From Bacteroidota bacterium (GTDB lineage Bacteria > Bacteroidota > Bacteroidia > Chitinophagales > Chitinophagaceae), in assembly GCA_026391125.1 (NCBI GenBank), contig JAPLEO010000009.1, positions 68,790 to 108,251 on the forward strand: 39,462 nucleotides of DNA, written 5' to 3'. The position numbers and the translations under genes were made by a program. The notes under the pieces were generated by a model. It was given only the letters and a program-made list of their open reading frames with translations, did not search any database and was not told the DNA's origin. Below, one piece after another: positions 1 through 8,999 of this stretch. How positions within the stretch are numbered: position 1 is the stretch's first letter; each line of letters begins with the position of its first letter.

Positions 1-1
1 T

Positions 2-2104
2 AAATTTGATAATTTACTAAATAAAGAATTCGAAATACTTGATAATAAAAAACCGAACAATTTTCGAAAATTATTTTTGGACGATTATATCACTGAAAAG
101 CAAAATAAAACAAGTATTGTAACCCTATTAAAGGTTGCACCAGAGAACAAACCTGTAATTTATAAATATTTTGAAAATGATGAAAATATCACCTTACTAG
201 ATAAACAGTATCTTATTAGCAGGTTTGTGCAAATTATAAATGATGATTTTACGAGAATCGCGGTTATGACTTCATTACTTGTATTTTTTGCTTTGCTAAT
301 AATTTATGGAAGGATAGAATTAACACTTGTTTCATTTATCCCCATGTTTATAAGTTGGGTTTGGATTCTTGGCATAATGGGTATTACAGGCATGAAATTT
401 AATATTATCAATATTATAATCTCTGCATTAATTTTTGGACTTGGAGACGACTATAGTCTATTTATTATGGATGGTTTATTACAAGAGTATAAAACTGGCA
501 AAAAGAACTTGCCCTCATTTAAATCATCAATTCTTTTATCAGCAATTACTACAATTGCAGGATTAGGAGTTTTAATTTTTGCAAAACATCCAGCATTAAG
601 ATCTATTGCAATGATATCTATTGTTGGTATATTATGTGTAGTAATAATGTCCCAAATTTTAATACCGTTTCTATTTACTTTACTTATAAAAAATAGAGTC
701 CAAAAAAAACAATTCCCTTGGACTATGTTGGGATTTTTAAAATCTTTAATTGCATTTTCCTTGTTTATTTCAGTAAGTATTTTTTTTACACTTTTAGGTA
801 AAGTATTTACTATAATTAATGTAAAAGAAAAGGGGAAATATCTTTATCACTTATTAATCTCAAAAGCTTGCTATTTTCTTATTTATGTTATGGTCAATGT
901 AAAAAAGAAAGTTATTAATCCTTTAAATGAAGATCTTACAAATCCTGCGATTATTATATGCAATCATCAATCTTCCTTGGATATTGTTCCTCTTATAATG
1001 CTACATCCGAAAATTTTAATGTTTACGAATACTAAAAAATGGAATGCCCCTTTTTTCGGATCTGTAATTCGTATGGCTGAATATTTTCCTGCAGATCAAA
1101 TCGACCAACATTTAGAGAAACTTGCAGATAGAATTAAAAATGGCTATTCAGTGGTGATATTTCCAGAAGGAACGAGGTCTGAATATGGCGATATTGGGAG
1201 GTTTCACAAAGGCGCGTTTTACTTAGCAGAAAAATTAAATGTCGATATACTTCCAATTGTTATTCATGGTACAAACTATACACTTACAAAAAAAGATGCA
1301 CTTTTAAAAAATGGTACTTTAAACTTAAAGTATTTACCAAGAATTAGGCCTAATGATTATTCTTTTGGCAATAATTACAGTGAAAGAGCTAAAAAGATTG
1401 GAAATTATTTTAGACAGGAATTTGAGTATTTAAAAAATGAAATTGAACAAATTAGCTATTTTAGAGAAAAGCTAATCTACAATTTTATATACAAGGGGCC
1501 CGTGATAGAATGGTATATGAGGGTTAAAACAAAACTTGAAAATAATTATCAGATTTTTCATGAACTTATTCCAAAGGAAAGCAAAATACTTGATATTGGT
1601 TGCGGCTATGGATTTATGTCGTATATGTTACATTTTGCTTCACATAAAAGAATTATTACTGGCATAGATTATGACGAGGAAAAAATAGAAACGGCTAACC
1701 ATTGTTTTAGTAAATCTGATGATATTAATTTTTACCATTCAAATGTTTTGGCATTTGAATTTGAATTATATGATACAATTATCCTTGCAGATATTTTACA
1801 TTATCTCCAGCCAAATGAACAAATTTTAGTTTTAAATAAATGCATTGAAAATTTGAACAAAAGTGGAATTCTCATTATTAGAGATGGGAATATTGAGGAA
1901 AAACAAAAACATAAAAGAACTGAATTAACCGAGTTCTTTTCAACAAAGGTCTTTAGTTTTAATAAAGTCCATGTTGAAGGATTATCCTTTCTTTCAGCAA
2001 CTACAATTAGAGAAGCTGCAAGTAGGAATAAAATGAGTTTTGAAGAAATACATAACTCAAAAATAACTTCCAACACAATTTATGTTCTTAAAAAAATAGA
2101 TTAA
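2..2104 (+). CDS. MMPL exporter / PlsC acyltransferase / methyltransferase fusion (5' partial)
   Basis: The reading frame is open from base 2, so the protein begins outside the window; the TTG at 77 is probably not the start. Numbering from base 77, residues about 50-220 are the C-terminal half of an RND/MMPL-type transporter: several hydrophobic segments and the sequence GLGDDYSLFIMDG. Two further hydrophobic stretches follow. Residues about 280-450 form a PlsC-type glycerol-phosphate-acyltransferase-like domain with an intact HX4D box (NHQSSLD, His297/Asp302) and FPEGTR. From about 490 a class I SAM methyltransferase domain carries LDIGCGYG near 505. The MMPL part should export pigment or precursor across the inner membrane, and the acyltransferase and methyltransferase presumably act on the cytoplasmic side. 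The downstream oxidoreductase starts 2 bases after the stop. Similar MMPL-acyltransferase fusions are, to my knowledge, found in flexirubin clusters; the exact substrates are unknown. Confidence 0.88.
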   Translation, partial: KFDNLLNKEFEILDNKKPNNFRKLFLDDYITEKQNKTSIVTLLKVAPENKPVIYKYFENDENITLLDKQYLISRFVQIINDDFTRIAVMTSLLVFFALLIIYGRIELTLVSFIPMFISWVWILGIMGITGMKFNIINIIISALIFGLGDDYSLFIMDGLLQEYKTGKKNLPSFKSSILLSAITTIAGLGVLIFAKHPALRSIAMISIVGILCVVIMSQILIPFLFTLLIKNRVQKKQFPWTMLGFLKSLIAFSLFISVSIFFTLLGKVFTIINVKEKGKYLYHLLISKACYFLIYVMVNVKKKVINPLNEDLTNPAIIICNHQSSLDIVPLIMLHPKILMFTNTKKWNAPFFGSVIRMAEYFPADQIDQHLEKLADRIKNGYSVVIFPEGTRSEYGDIGRFHKGAFYLAEKLNVDILPIVIHGTNYTLTKKDALLKNGTLNLKYLPRIRPNDYSFGNNYSERAKKIGNYFRQEFEYLKNEIEQISYFREKLIYNFIYKGPVIEWYMRVKTKLENNYQIFHELIPKESKILDIGCGYGFMSYMLHFASHKRIITGIDYDEEKIETANHCFSKSDDINFYHSNVLAFEFELYDTIILADILHYLQPNEQILVLNKCIENLNKSGILIIRDGNIEEKQKHKRTELTEFFSTKVFSFNKVHVEGLSFLSATTIREAASRNKMSFEEIHNSKITSNTIYVLKKID

Positions 2105-2106
2105 AA

Positions 2107-3618
2107 ATGTGCAATTTTGATGTTGTAATAATTGGATCTGGAATAGGTGGCTTAGTTTGTGCTGATATTCTCGGTAAAGAAGGTTTAACAGTTTGCGTAA
2201 TTGAAAAAAACAAACAAATTGGCGGAAGCCTACAAACTTTCGTGCGTGATAGAGTGATTTTCGATTCAGGAGTACATTATATTGGAGGACTAAGCGAAGG
2301 CCAAAATCTACACCAAATCTTTAAATACCTGGGAATTATTGACAATCTTAAATTGCAAAAATTAGATGAAAATGTTTTTGACAAAATTATTATAGAAGGT
2401 GATTCTAAAGAATACACATTTGCTCAAGGTTATGAAAATTTCATTTTTCAATTATTAAAAGATTTCCCGAAAGAAGAAAAAGGATTGAGATTATATTGTG
2501 ATAAAATCAAAGAAGTTTGTACTAAATTCCCATTGTATAATTTAATGTCGGGGGGAACTTTCAATGAAAATGCTTCTGTTTTAGATTTAGACACAAGGGC
2601 ATTTATTGAATCAATTACAACAAATAAAAAATTGCAATCAGTCCTTGTGGGCAATAACATGCTGTATGTTCTCCAATCTGACAAAACTCCATTCTATGTT
2701 CACGCACTGATTCTTAACAGTTATATAGAAAGCTCGTGGAAATGTATAAATGGGGGTTCCGCTATTGGAAAATTAATTGCTAAAAATATTCGTAAACAAG
2801 GGGGGGTAATTTATCAAAATACTGAAGTAGAAAAGATTATTATTGAAGATGGTAAGGCCAAATCAGTTCAATTAAAAGATGGGACACGAATTTTAGGAAA
2901 TAATTTCATTTCAAATATTCATCCGGAAAAGACATTGGAATTAACCGATACCCATTTAATAAAAGTTTCATATAAAAATAGAATTAAAGGCCTTGAAAAT
3001 TCAATTGGTGGATTCGTAGTAAATATTGTATTTAAAAAAGATTCTTTTAAATATATTAAACATAATTTTTATTATCACAAAGAAGGGCATATCTGGAGCT
3101 TAGTTGATTATAATGAAACCAACTGGCCACTATGTTATGCATTATTTTTTTCAGCTACTTCAAATTCAGGCGAATATGCAGAATCAATGACAATTCTCAC
3201 CTACATGAAATTTGGTGACGTTGAACAATGGGGCAATACATTTAATACTGTTTCTGCCGGAATCGGTAGAGGCGAAGAATATGAAACCTTTAAAAAAAAT
3301 AAAGCAGAAATATTAATCAATTTAGTTCAAAAAAGATTTCCAGAATTAAGAGATTGCATTAAATCTTATTATACGGCTACTCCGCTAAGCTTTAGGGATT
3401 ATATTGGAAATAATGATGGAGCCATGTACGGTATAGTAAAAGATTATAAAAATCCTCTATTGACATTTATTTCTCCTCGAACAAAAATCCCCAACCTTTA
3501 TTTAACTGGACAAAATCTACATTTACATGGTATATTAGGAGCAACTTTGAGTAGTTTAGTTACTTGTACTGCTTTTTTAAGAAATGAAAATATAATTAAT
3601 AAAATTAGAAATGCTTAA
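2107..3618 (+). CDS. Phytoene desaturase-like FAD/NAD(P) oxidoreductase
   Basis: This 503-residue protein opens with a Rossmann dinucleotide-binding motif (VVIIGSGIGGLVCADILGKE) and the following acidic end (VIEKN), then GGSLQTF, the pattern of the CrtI/phytoene desaturase-retinol saturase family. The C-terminus has the second FAD contact typical of this family (LYLTGQNLHLHGILGA). It sits in the plus-strand operon 2 bases after the fusion protein, and the next gene overlaps its end by 8 bases. A paralogue lies at 30702. Flexirubin-type clusters often carry such enzymes. A role in oxidising or isomerising the polyene or in maturing the resorcinol ring is plausible but not shown by the sequence. 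Confidence 0.88.
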   Translation: MCNFDVVIIGSGIGGLVCADILGKEGLTVCVIEKNKQIGGSLQTFVRDRVIFDSGVHYIGGLSEGQNLHQIFKYLGIIDNLKLQKLDENVFDKIIIEGDSKEYTFAQGYENFIFQLLKDFPKEEKGLRLYCDKIKEVCTKFPLYNLMSGGTFNENASVLDLDTRAFIESITTNKKLQSVLVGNNMLYVLQSDKTPFYVHALILNSYIESSWKCINGGSAIGKLIAKNIRKQGGVIYQNTEVEKIIIEDGKAKSVQLKDGTRILGNNFISNIHPEKTLELTDTHLIKVSYKNRIKGLENSIGGFVVNIVFKKDSFKYIKHNFYYHKEGHIWSLVDYNETNWPLCYALFFSATSNSGEYAESMTILTYMKFGDVEQWGNTFNTVSAGIGRGEEYETFKKNKAEILINLVQKRFPELRDCIKSYYTATPLSFRDYIGNNDGAMYGIVKDYKNPLLTFISPRTKIPNLYLTGQNLHLHGILGATLSSLVTCTAFLRNENIINKIRNA

Positions 3619-5281
3619 GGTGAAAAATATCTTAAAATGGATTTTATATTTGTTTGCTGCTTGCCTTCTTGTAGTATCATCTGTTTTTATTTATATTACT
3701 CAGGTCTCTAAAATCAATTTACCTAATGTAAAAGATAAGAGTAGTTTAAAATTGGAACGCAAAGATGAGGGTAATGGGTTCTATACTTTAAAGGAAAATT
3801 GGTTCAGGAAAAGCAAATCAGGTTTGTATGAATTGTATGTGGAAGGGGATGGCTTTGAAAGAGGTATAATAAATGGAAAATTGACGAGAGAATTGGTAAT
3901 ACGTCAAGAAGATCATTTCAGTGAGCAAATATACAAAATGGTGCCATCAGAATATAAGAGAAGCTACCTTAAATACCTTATTGGTTGGTTCAATAGAAAA
4001 CTTGATCAGAACATAACAGAGGAGTATAAAGAAGAAATCTATGGCATCTCAGAATCAGCATCCGATAAATACCAATATTTAGGGAATAATTACCAGCGTA
4101 TTTTAAATTATCATGCTGCTCATGATATAGGGCATGCCTTACAAAATCTTGCACTTGTGGGATGTAGTTCTTTCGGAACATGGAACAATAATTCCGAGGA
4201 TAGTACAATGATAATAGGAAGAAATTTTGACTTTTATGTAGGGGATAAATTTGCAGAAGATAAAATTGTAGCATTTTTTAATCCAAAATATGGTCACAAG
4301 TTTATGACAGTTACATGGGGAGGATTTATTGGTGCAGTTTCAGGGATGAACGACATGGGTTTAACTGTAACAATAAATGCTGCAAAATCTGATTATCCTT
4401 TGTCATCAGCAACACCTGTTTCCATAGTAACCAGAGAAATATTACAATATGCAAAAAATATTGCTGAAGCGGTAGCAATTGCAAAAAGTAGGAATATGTT
4501 TGTTTCTGAATCATTTTTGGTAGCATCCGCAATAGATAATAAGGCGGTAATCATTGAGAAGACACCAAATACGATGGATGTATACGATTCACACAAAAAT
4601 TATATTATTTGCACCAATCATTTTCAAAGTAATGAATTAGCAAATTCAAAAAAGAATATTGAACAAATTAATGAGAGTGCCTCAAATTATCGCTATGAAA
4701 GATTGAAAGAATTAATTAATTCTTCTGGCAAAAACAATATTCAGAAAACAATAAATATTTTAAGAGATAGAAGAGGCTTGAAAAATAATAATATTGGAAA
4801 TGGAAACGAAAAAGCTATCAATCAGCTAATTGCTCATCATTCTATTGTATTTGAACCTCAAAAACAAATGGTCTGGGTTTCGACCTCCCCATGGCAGCTG
4901 GGACAGTTCGTTGCTTATGACTTAAAAAAGATTTTTAAACTTAGAGGATTGAAAAAAAATGTTGAAGTCTCCGATTCAACATTAACAATTCCACCAGACT
5001 CTTTTCTACTAACTAAAGAATATAAAGATTTTGAATCTTTTAGAGTATTTAAACAACGTATTTTAAATGGTTTTAAAGTAAACACTGATAGCCTTATAGT
5101 AAGCAACCCAGAGTTTTATTATTCCTATATTTTAGCAGGTGATTATTCATACAAATTAAATGATTATACAAAAGCATTACTTTATTACAATTTGGCATTA
5201 ACTAAAATTATTGCTTCTAAGAAAGAAGAAGATTATATTAAAGACCAAATTAAAAGAATAAATAATAAATTAGCCTTATGA
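3611..5281 (+). CDS. Membrane-anchored C45/Ntn-hydrolase-type acyltransferase or amidase
   Basis: The 556-residue product has one N-terminal membrane segment (about residues 7-29), then a domain resembling the C45 / acyl-CoA:6-APA acyltransferase family of N-terminal-nucleophile hydrolases. The likely nucleophile is Cys185 in LVGCSSFGTWN, followed by GRNFDF and a GMNDMGLTVT stretch typical of this fold. If it follows the family, chain cleavage before Cys185 would activate it. The last 70 residues look helical and TPR-like (YSYKLNDYTKALLYYNLAL). It overlaps the preceding gene by 8 bases and acpS by 4, so it is translationally coupled inside the pigment operon. An acyl-transfer or ester/amide hydrolysis role on the periplasmic side is inferred; it is one candidate for joining the polyene acid to the resorcinol. 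Confidence 0.75.
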   Translation: MLKVKNILKWILYLFAACLLVVSSVFIYITQVSKINLPNVKDKSSLKLERKDEGNGFYTLKENWFRKSKSGLYELYVEGDGFERGIINGKLTRELVIRQEDHFSEQIYKMVPSEYKRSYLKYLIGWFNRKLDQNITEEYKEEIYGISESASDKYQYLGNNYQRILNYHAAHDIGHALQNLALVGCSSFGTWNNNSEDSTMIIGRNFDFYVGDKFAEDKIVAFFNPKYGHKFMTVTWGGFIGAVSGMNDMGLTVTINAAKSDYPLSSATPVSIVTREILQYAKNIAEAVAIAKSRNMFVSESFLVASAIDNKAVIIEKTPNTMDVYDSHKNYIICTNHFQSNELANSKKNIEQINESASNYRYERLKELINSSGKNNIQKTINILRDRRGLKNNNIGNGNEKAINQLIAHHSIVFEPQKQMVWVSTSPWQLGQFVAYDLKKIFKLRGLKKNVEVSDSTLTIPPDSFLLTKEYKDFESFRVFKQRILNGFKVNTDSLIVSNPEFYYSYILAGDYSYKLNDYTKALLYYNLALTKIIASKKEEDYIKDQIKRINNKLAL

Positions 5282-5655
5282 TATTTGGTATTGGCACAGA
5301 TCTAATAGAAGTAGATAGAATTGCAGAAAAAATTAGAAATAGTTCAGATTTTATTGGACTTGTTTTTTCTGAGAAAGAAAAAGCATATTGCGAATCGAAA
5401 TACAATAAATATGAACATTATGCTGCAAGATTTGCAGCTAAAGAGGCATTTTTAAAAGCATTGGGAACTGGCTGGATAAGTGGTACCGCATTTAATGAAA
5501 TTGAAGTGACAAATAATGAAATAGGGAAACCAACAATATCATTTATTGGGACAACTGCATTAACTATAACAGATATGAAACTTGGAAATATACAAGTTTC
5601 ATTATCTCATTTAAAAACACTTGCTTCAGCAATAGTAATAATTGAGACTAAATGA
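5278..5655 (+). CDS. acpS: Holo-ACP synthase (4'-phosphopantetheinyl transferase)
   Basis: At 125 residues this has the normal AcpS length and both signature regions: GIGTDLIEVDRI at the N-terminus, with the Mg-binding Asp, and FAAKEAFLKALGTG in the middle, with the second metal ligand Glu. The reaction transfers phosphopantetheine from CoA to the Ser of the DS(I/L)D motif on acyl carrier proteins. Three such ACPs lie in this window (14829, 20412, 34618), so this is most likely a cluster-dedicated enzyme rather than the housekeeping copy, although I cannot exclude that it serves both. It overlaps both neighbours by 4 bases. Confidence 0.92.
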   Translation: MIFGIGTDLIEVDRIAEKIRNSSDFIGLVFSEKEKAYCESKYNKYEHYAARFAAKEAFLKALGTGWISGTAFNEIEVTNNEIGKPTISFIGTTALTITDMKLGNIQVSLSHLKTLASAIVIIETK

Positions 5656-6950
5656 AATATTCCTCAGCAATAGCTTTCTCAAAAAAAGAAGATGTTGAAA
5701 AAATACAGGAAAATAAGCTAATAGAATTAATCAACTATGTAGCAAATAATTCCCCATATTATAAAGAATTATTTGCTGATAATAATATTGACCCAGCCGA
5801 TATTAAATCTATAAATGATTTAAGCAAAATCCCATTTACAACTAAAGATCATCTTCAAAACAGGAATATGGACTTTTTATGTGTCAGTCCTGATAAAATC
5901 ATTGAATATAGTTCTACATCTGGCACTTTAGGGAGCCCAGTTACAATAGCACTTACTGAAAATGACCTAAAAAGATTGGAATATAATGAGTTCTCTTCAT
6001 TTACATGTGCCGATGGAAATTCTGAAGAAATTTACCAACTCATGCTAACCCTAGATAGGCAATTTATGGCAGGAATGGCATACTATTCAGGTCTTAGAAA
6101 ATTGGGAGCTGGCATAATTCGCCTGGGCCCAGGTGTACCCTCATTGCAATGGGACACTATATTTAGATTAAAGCCAACCGCAATAGTTGCTGTCCCTTCC
6201 TTTATTTATAAAATGATTTTGTTTGCTCAAGAACATAAAATAGATATTAAAAGAACTTCAGTAAAAAAGGCTATTTGTATAGGCGAAAATATTCGGAATG
6301 TAGATTTCTCGTTAAATGTAATTGGGAAGAAAATTACAGAGGCCTGGGATATAAAATTGTATTCGACATATGCCTCTACAGAAATGCAAACAGCTTTTAC
6401 AGAATGCTCAGAATTAAAAGGGGGGCATACCCAACCAGAATTAATAATTGTTGAAGTATTAGATGAAAATAACCAGCAAGTAGAGCCAAATAATATAGGT
6501 GAAGTTACTGTCACAACCCTAGGAGTGGAAGGAATGCCATTAATACGTTATAAAACAGGGGACCTTTGTATGTATTTTAATGAAGTTTGTAAATGCGGAA
6601 GAACTAGTCCAAGGTTATCTTCTGTAATAGGTCGCAAAAAACAAATGATAAAATATAAAGGTACAACACTATATCCACCAGCATTATTTGAAATCCTAAA
6701 TGAAATGGAAGAAATTTCAGATTACTTAGCTGAAGTATATTCAAATGATATAGGGACCGACGAAGTACTAATATATATATTGCCAAAAAATAATAGCGAT
6801 GAGTGTAATAGAAATATTAGAGCAAATTTACAAGCACGACTAAGAGTTAGCCCTCAAATAAAATATATAAACGCCCAGGAATTACAAAAACTACAACAAC
6901 CTGAAAATGTAAGAAAAATAGTAAAATTTATTGACAGTCGAAGTGTCTAA
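5652..6950 (+). CDS. PaaK-like adenylate-forming ligase, probable 4-coumarate (aryl acid) ligase
   Basis: The 432 residues match the phenylacetate-CoA ligase branch of the AMP-binding superfamily in length and motifs: the phosphate loop SSTSGTLGSPVT near residue 93, YASTEMQTAF in the centre, YKTGDLC, and the C-terminal hinge GRKKQMIKYKG. It should activate a carboxylic acid as the acyl-AMP and pass it to CoA or directly to an ACP. With a tyrosine ammonia-lyase in the same cluster (22738), the obvious substrate is 4-coumarate, the aryl starter of flexirubin-type polyenes; this is inference. It is the last gene of the plus-strand operon, starting in a 4-base overlap with acpS. Transposase debris begins right after its stop codon. 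Confidence 0.85.
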   Translation: MKYSSAIAFSKKEDVEKIQENKLIELINYVANNSPYYKELFADNNIDPADIKSINDLSKIPFTTKDHLQNRNMDFLCVSPDKIIEYSSTSGTLGSPVTIALTENDLKRLEYNEFSSFTCADGNSEEIYQLMLTLDRQFMAGMAYYSGLRKLGAGIIRLGPGVPSLQWDTIFRLKPTAIVAVPSFIYKMILFAQEHKIDIKRTSVKKAICIGENIRNVDFSLNVIGKKITEAWDIKLYSTYASTEMQTAFTECSELKGGHTQPELIIVEVLDENNQQVEPNNIGEVTVTTLGVEGMPLIRYKTGDLCMYFNEVCKCGRTSPRLSSVIGRKKQMIKYKGTTLYPPALFEILNEMEEISDYLAEVYSNDIGTDEVLIYILPKNNSDECNRNIRANLQARLRVSPQIKYINAQELQKLQQPENVRKIVKFIDSRSV

Positions 6951-6965
6951 TAGTAATTGTTACTT

Positions 6966-7085
6966 GTTGTGAAGAACCGGGAGACCATTCTTGCAGAGAG
7001 CTTAGAATATAAAATCATTGGTATGTATGGCCTTGGTATGAGTTTGCAGGATTGACTGAAACACTATCTTAAGTTTAATTATATT
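6966..7085 (+). pseudogene. N-terminal relic of an IS256-family transposase
   Basis: In the frame beginning at 6966 the plus strand reads VVKNRETILAESLEYKII and then GMYGLGMSLQD before a TGA at 7053. This strongly resembles the conserved N-terminal region of IS256/Mutator transposases (ESLEDKIIGMYGLGMS followed by RDIS). Past the stop, LKHYLK still resembles the next family segment. No start, terminal inverted repeat or target duplication is visible, and the relic begins within about 15 bases of the stop codon of the ligase gene. The matching C-terminal piece lies at 8120-8234. Only the short translated stretch supports the call. Confidence 0.72.
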
Positions 7086-7122
7086 TAGTCTACTTTGTGA
7101 TGACGATTTACATCCTCGAATT

Positions 7123-8088
7123 ATGTCAAAAAAAAATATAATTTGTTTATTATTCATTCTGTTTTCTGTGAAAGGAATGGCACAAGGCTTTTCCTCTTTT
7201 AATGGTGGAAGTATCGGGATTACTTCTATTATTGAGCCGGAAAGAAAATCTAAAGATTCGGTGGGTAGTTATCAATACCATTCGGTAGGATTCAATGCAA
7301 GGATTCCTTTAATCGCAAAGCTCGATAAAACCACTAAACATTTTTATGAGATTTCTTTAAATACGGATCTTCAATCTGGTTCTGCTGGTTTTGGATTCTT
7401 GGGAAATAGCAGAGCATTAATTCAAGGAACGCTAGGGTTAGGTGCGATTATTTATAATGGTGGAAAAAATATTCTAATGACCAATGCAGCGATTGGACTA
7501 GCAGCTGACCAGTTTACAATCGATAATAATAACTCACGTTATCGGTTCTCAGGTTCTTTCATTGTTAATCACCTTCATAGCAGTACAACTATTTATCAAT
7601 ATGGTGCGGCATTAACTTATGCATATGGTAGACCCCTATTATTGCCTATTTTCGGTATCAGAACAAAAATATCAAGTAACTGGACTCTTTCAGCCATACT
7701 ACCAGTAGAACTTAGTTTTATTGATAAATTGAATGCAAAAACGGGATTAAGCTTTTCTCTTCGTCCATCTGGAAACCGGTTCCAGTTTGATAACAAGGAA
7801 TATTTCAATACTAGTTTGTCGACTTTATATTTACAGCTACGTGATTTCCAGTTAGGTACCGCTATTTATTATAAGATCACAAAAGATTTTACGGTAAGTG
7901 GAGATGTTGGTTTCTTAGTTGGTGGAAAACTACAATTTACACAACAGGATTCGCCTTCTACTGTTTTATATAAAACTACTTTGAATCCTGGGTCTGTATT
8001 TCGGTTTTCATTACGCTACAGAATTCCCCGTAAAACCGAAATGCGCTTGAATAAAATGCAGGATATTTTAAATCCCTTGGCGAATTAG
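7123..8088 (+). CDS. Outer-membrane beta-barrel-like protein, DUF6268-like, function unknown
   Basis: The 321-residue product has a clear signal peptide (MSKKNIICLLFILFSVKGMAQ) and then alternating polar/hydrophobic beta-strand-like segments with a strand-like end (SVFRFSLRYRIP) before a short tail, which suggests an outer-membrane beta barrel. It resembles DUF6268-type proteins of Bacteroidota, but I recognise no specific function. It is the only intact gene between two pieces of one IS256-type transposase (6966-7085 and 8120-8234) and shares their orientation. By eye its DNA is less AT-rich than the flanking pigment genes. Both facts suggest a later arrival that does not belong to the pigment pathway. 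Confidence 0.75.
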   Translation: MSKKNIICLLFILFSVKGMAQGFSSFNGGSIGITSIIEPERKSKDSVGSYQYHSVGFNARIPLIAKLDKTTKHFYEISLNTDLQSGSAGFGFLGNSRALIQGTLGLGAIIYNGGKNILMTNAAIGLAADQFTIDNNNSRYRFSGSFIVNHLHSSTTIYQYGAALTYAYGRPLLLPIFGIRTKISSNWTLSAILPVELSFIDKLNAKTGLSFSLRPSGNRFQFDNKEYFNTSLSTLYLQLRDFQLGTAIYYKITKDFTVSGDVGFLVGGKLQFTQQDSPSTVLYKTTLNPGSVFRFSLRYRIPRKTEMRLNKMQDILNPLAN

Positions 8089-8119
8089 AAAAGAATATTA
8101 TCTATCATGAGAGGAAGTG

Positions 8120-8234
8120 TAAGCTAACCACCTAATTCAAGTATTCTGCAGCTATCAGGAAGTTGATTTATACAACCAATACTGTGGAAGGATTCCATCG
8201 TCAAATCAGCAACGAATTAATTAAAATAGTATAA
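8120..8234 (+). pseudogene. C-terminal relic of an IS256-family transposase
   Basis: From about 8120 the plus strand reads LTT, a stop, FKYSAAIRK, then LIYTTNTVEGFHRQISNE and ends at TAA 8232-8234. The segment R-K-L-I-Y-T-T-N-T-V-E-G-F-H-R-Q-I is one of the best conserved stretches of IS256/Mutator transposases, near the C-terminus and around the third catalytic acid. The following family sequence is missing, so the piece is truncated on both sides and carries an internal stop. Together with 6966-7085 it brackets the outer-membrane gene at 7123. Confidence 0.78.
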
Positions 8235-8245
8235 ATTGACACAGT

Positions 8246-8989
8246 TTAAATTACACACTCTTGTTGTGATTTACTTTGCTCTATAGCAATCATTATAGTT
8301 TCCATAATATCATTATTATTTGCAGAATAATCGATTAATAACGGCTCTTTAAATTTAACAGTCAAAATAGTATTCTTTTTTATCATTCGTAATCCTTTTT
8401 TATCAAAGGCTGTATTAAATCCGTTAATAACAATTGGAATTACGATTGGATGATTTTGTTTAATTAATAAAACAGTTCCTTTTCTACCTTCAGCAAAAGG
8501 AGTAGTTGTTCCTTGAGGAAAATTTATTATCCAACTATTCTTTAAAGCCCTATCAATTTTTCTCGTATCTGAGGGATCCAAACCTTTCCGTTCTTCTTTG
8601 CTCCCATCATTCCAAGTTCTTTTTACTGTTATAGATCCAGCTAATTCAAACAATCGTGTTATAGAATTTTGTCTCATTGTGGCAGCTGCAGAAACAAAAA
8701 AAACGCCTGTAAAAGGATTCATAAGATACCAAGGTAATCCTAAAGCATTTTTCTTTCCCCATTTAACAGCACAAAATATGTGAAGAAAGGTTATAACTTC
8801 TGCAAAATATGTTTGATGATTACTTACAAATAATACATTTTTTTTAGGTAATTTTTTTAAATTTTCAGCTCCTTCAATCTTCAACTTATTAAATATTGCA
8901 ATTCCAGGATAAGTTACTATTCCAACTAACACATAAACAAGTGCTCTAACAAATCTAATATGCTTTAACTTAGAAATTATATCACTCAT
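8246..8989 (-). CDS. PlsC-like acyltransferase with altered active-site boxes
   Basis: The 247-residue protein resembles 1-acylglycerol-3-phosphate acyltransferases: an N-terminal hydrophobic stretch, a motif I region VSNHQTYFAEV and a motif III region INFPQGTTTPF. Both boxes deviate: HX4D becomes H-QTYF-A-E, and FPEGTR becomes FPQGTT. I believe related flexirubin-cluster proteins share this pattern, which would make it a subfamily feature rather than decay; this needs an alignment. It is the last gene of the long minus-strand array, 10 bases downstream of the hydrolase gene. It may acylate the pigment or a precursor, or act as a non-catalytic partner. It is distinct from the intact PlsC domain in the 2-2104 fusion. 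Confidence 0.78.
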   Translation of the reverse strand: MSDIISKLKHIRFVRALVYVLVGIVTYPGIAIFNKLKIEGAENLKKLPKKNVLFVSNHQTYFAEVITFLHIFCAVKWGKKNALGLPWYLMNPFTGVFFVSAAATMRQNSITRLFELAGSITVKRTWNDGSKEERKGLDPSDTRKIDRALKNSWIINFPQGTTTPFAEGRKGTVLLIKQNHPIVIPIVINGFNTAFDKKGLRMIKKNTILTVKFKEPLLIDYSANNNDIMETIMIAIEQSKSQQECVI

Positions 8990-8999
8990 AAGAGAGTTA

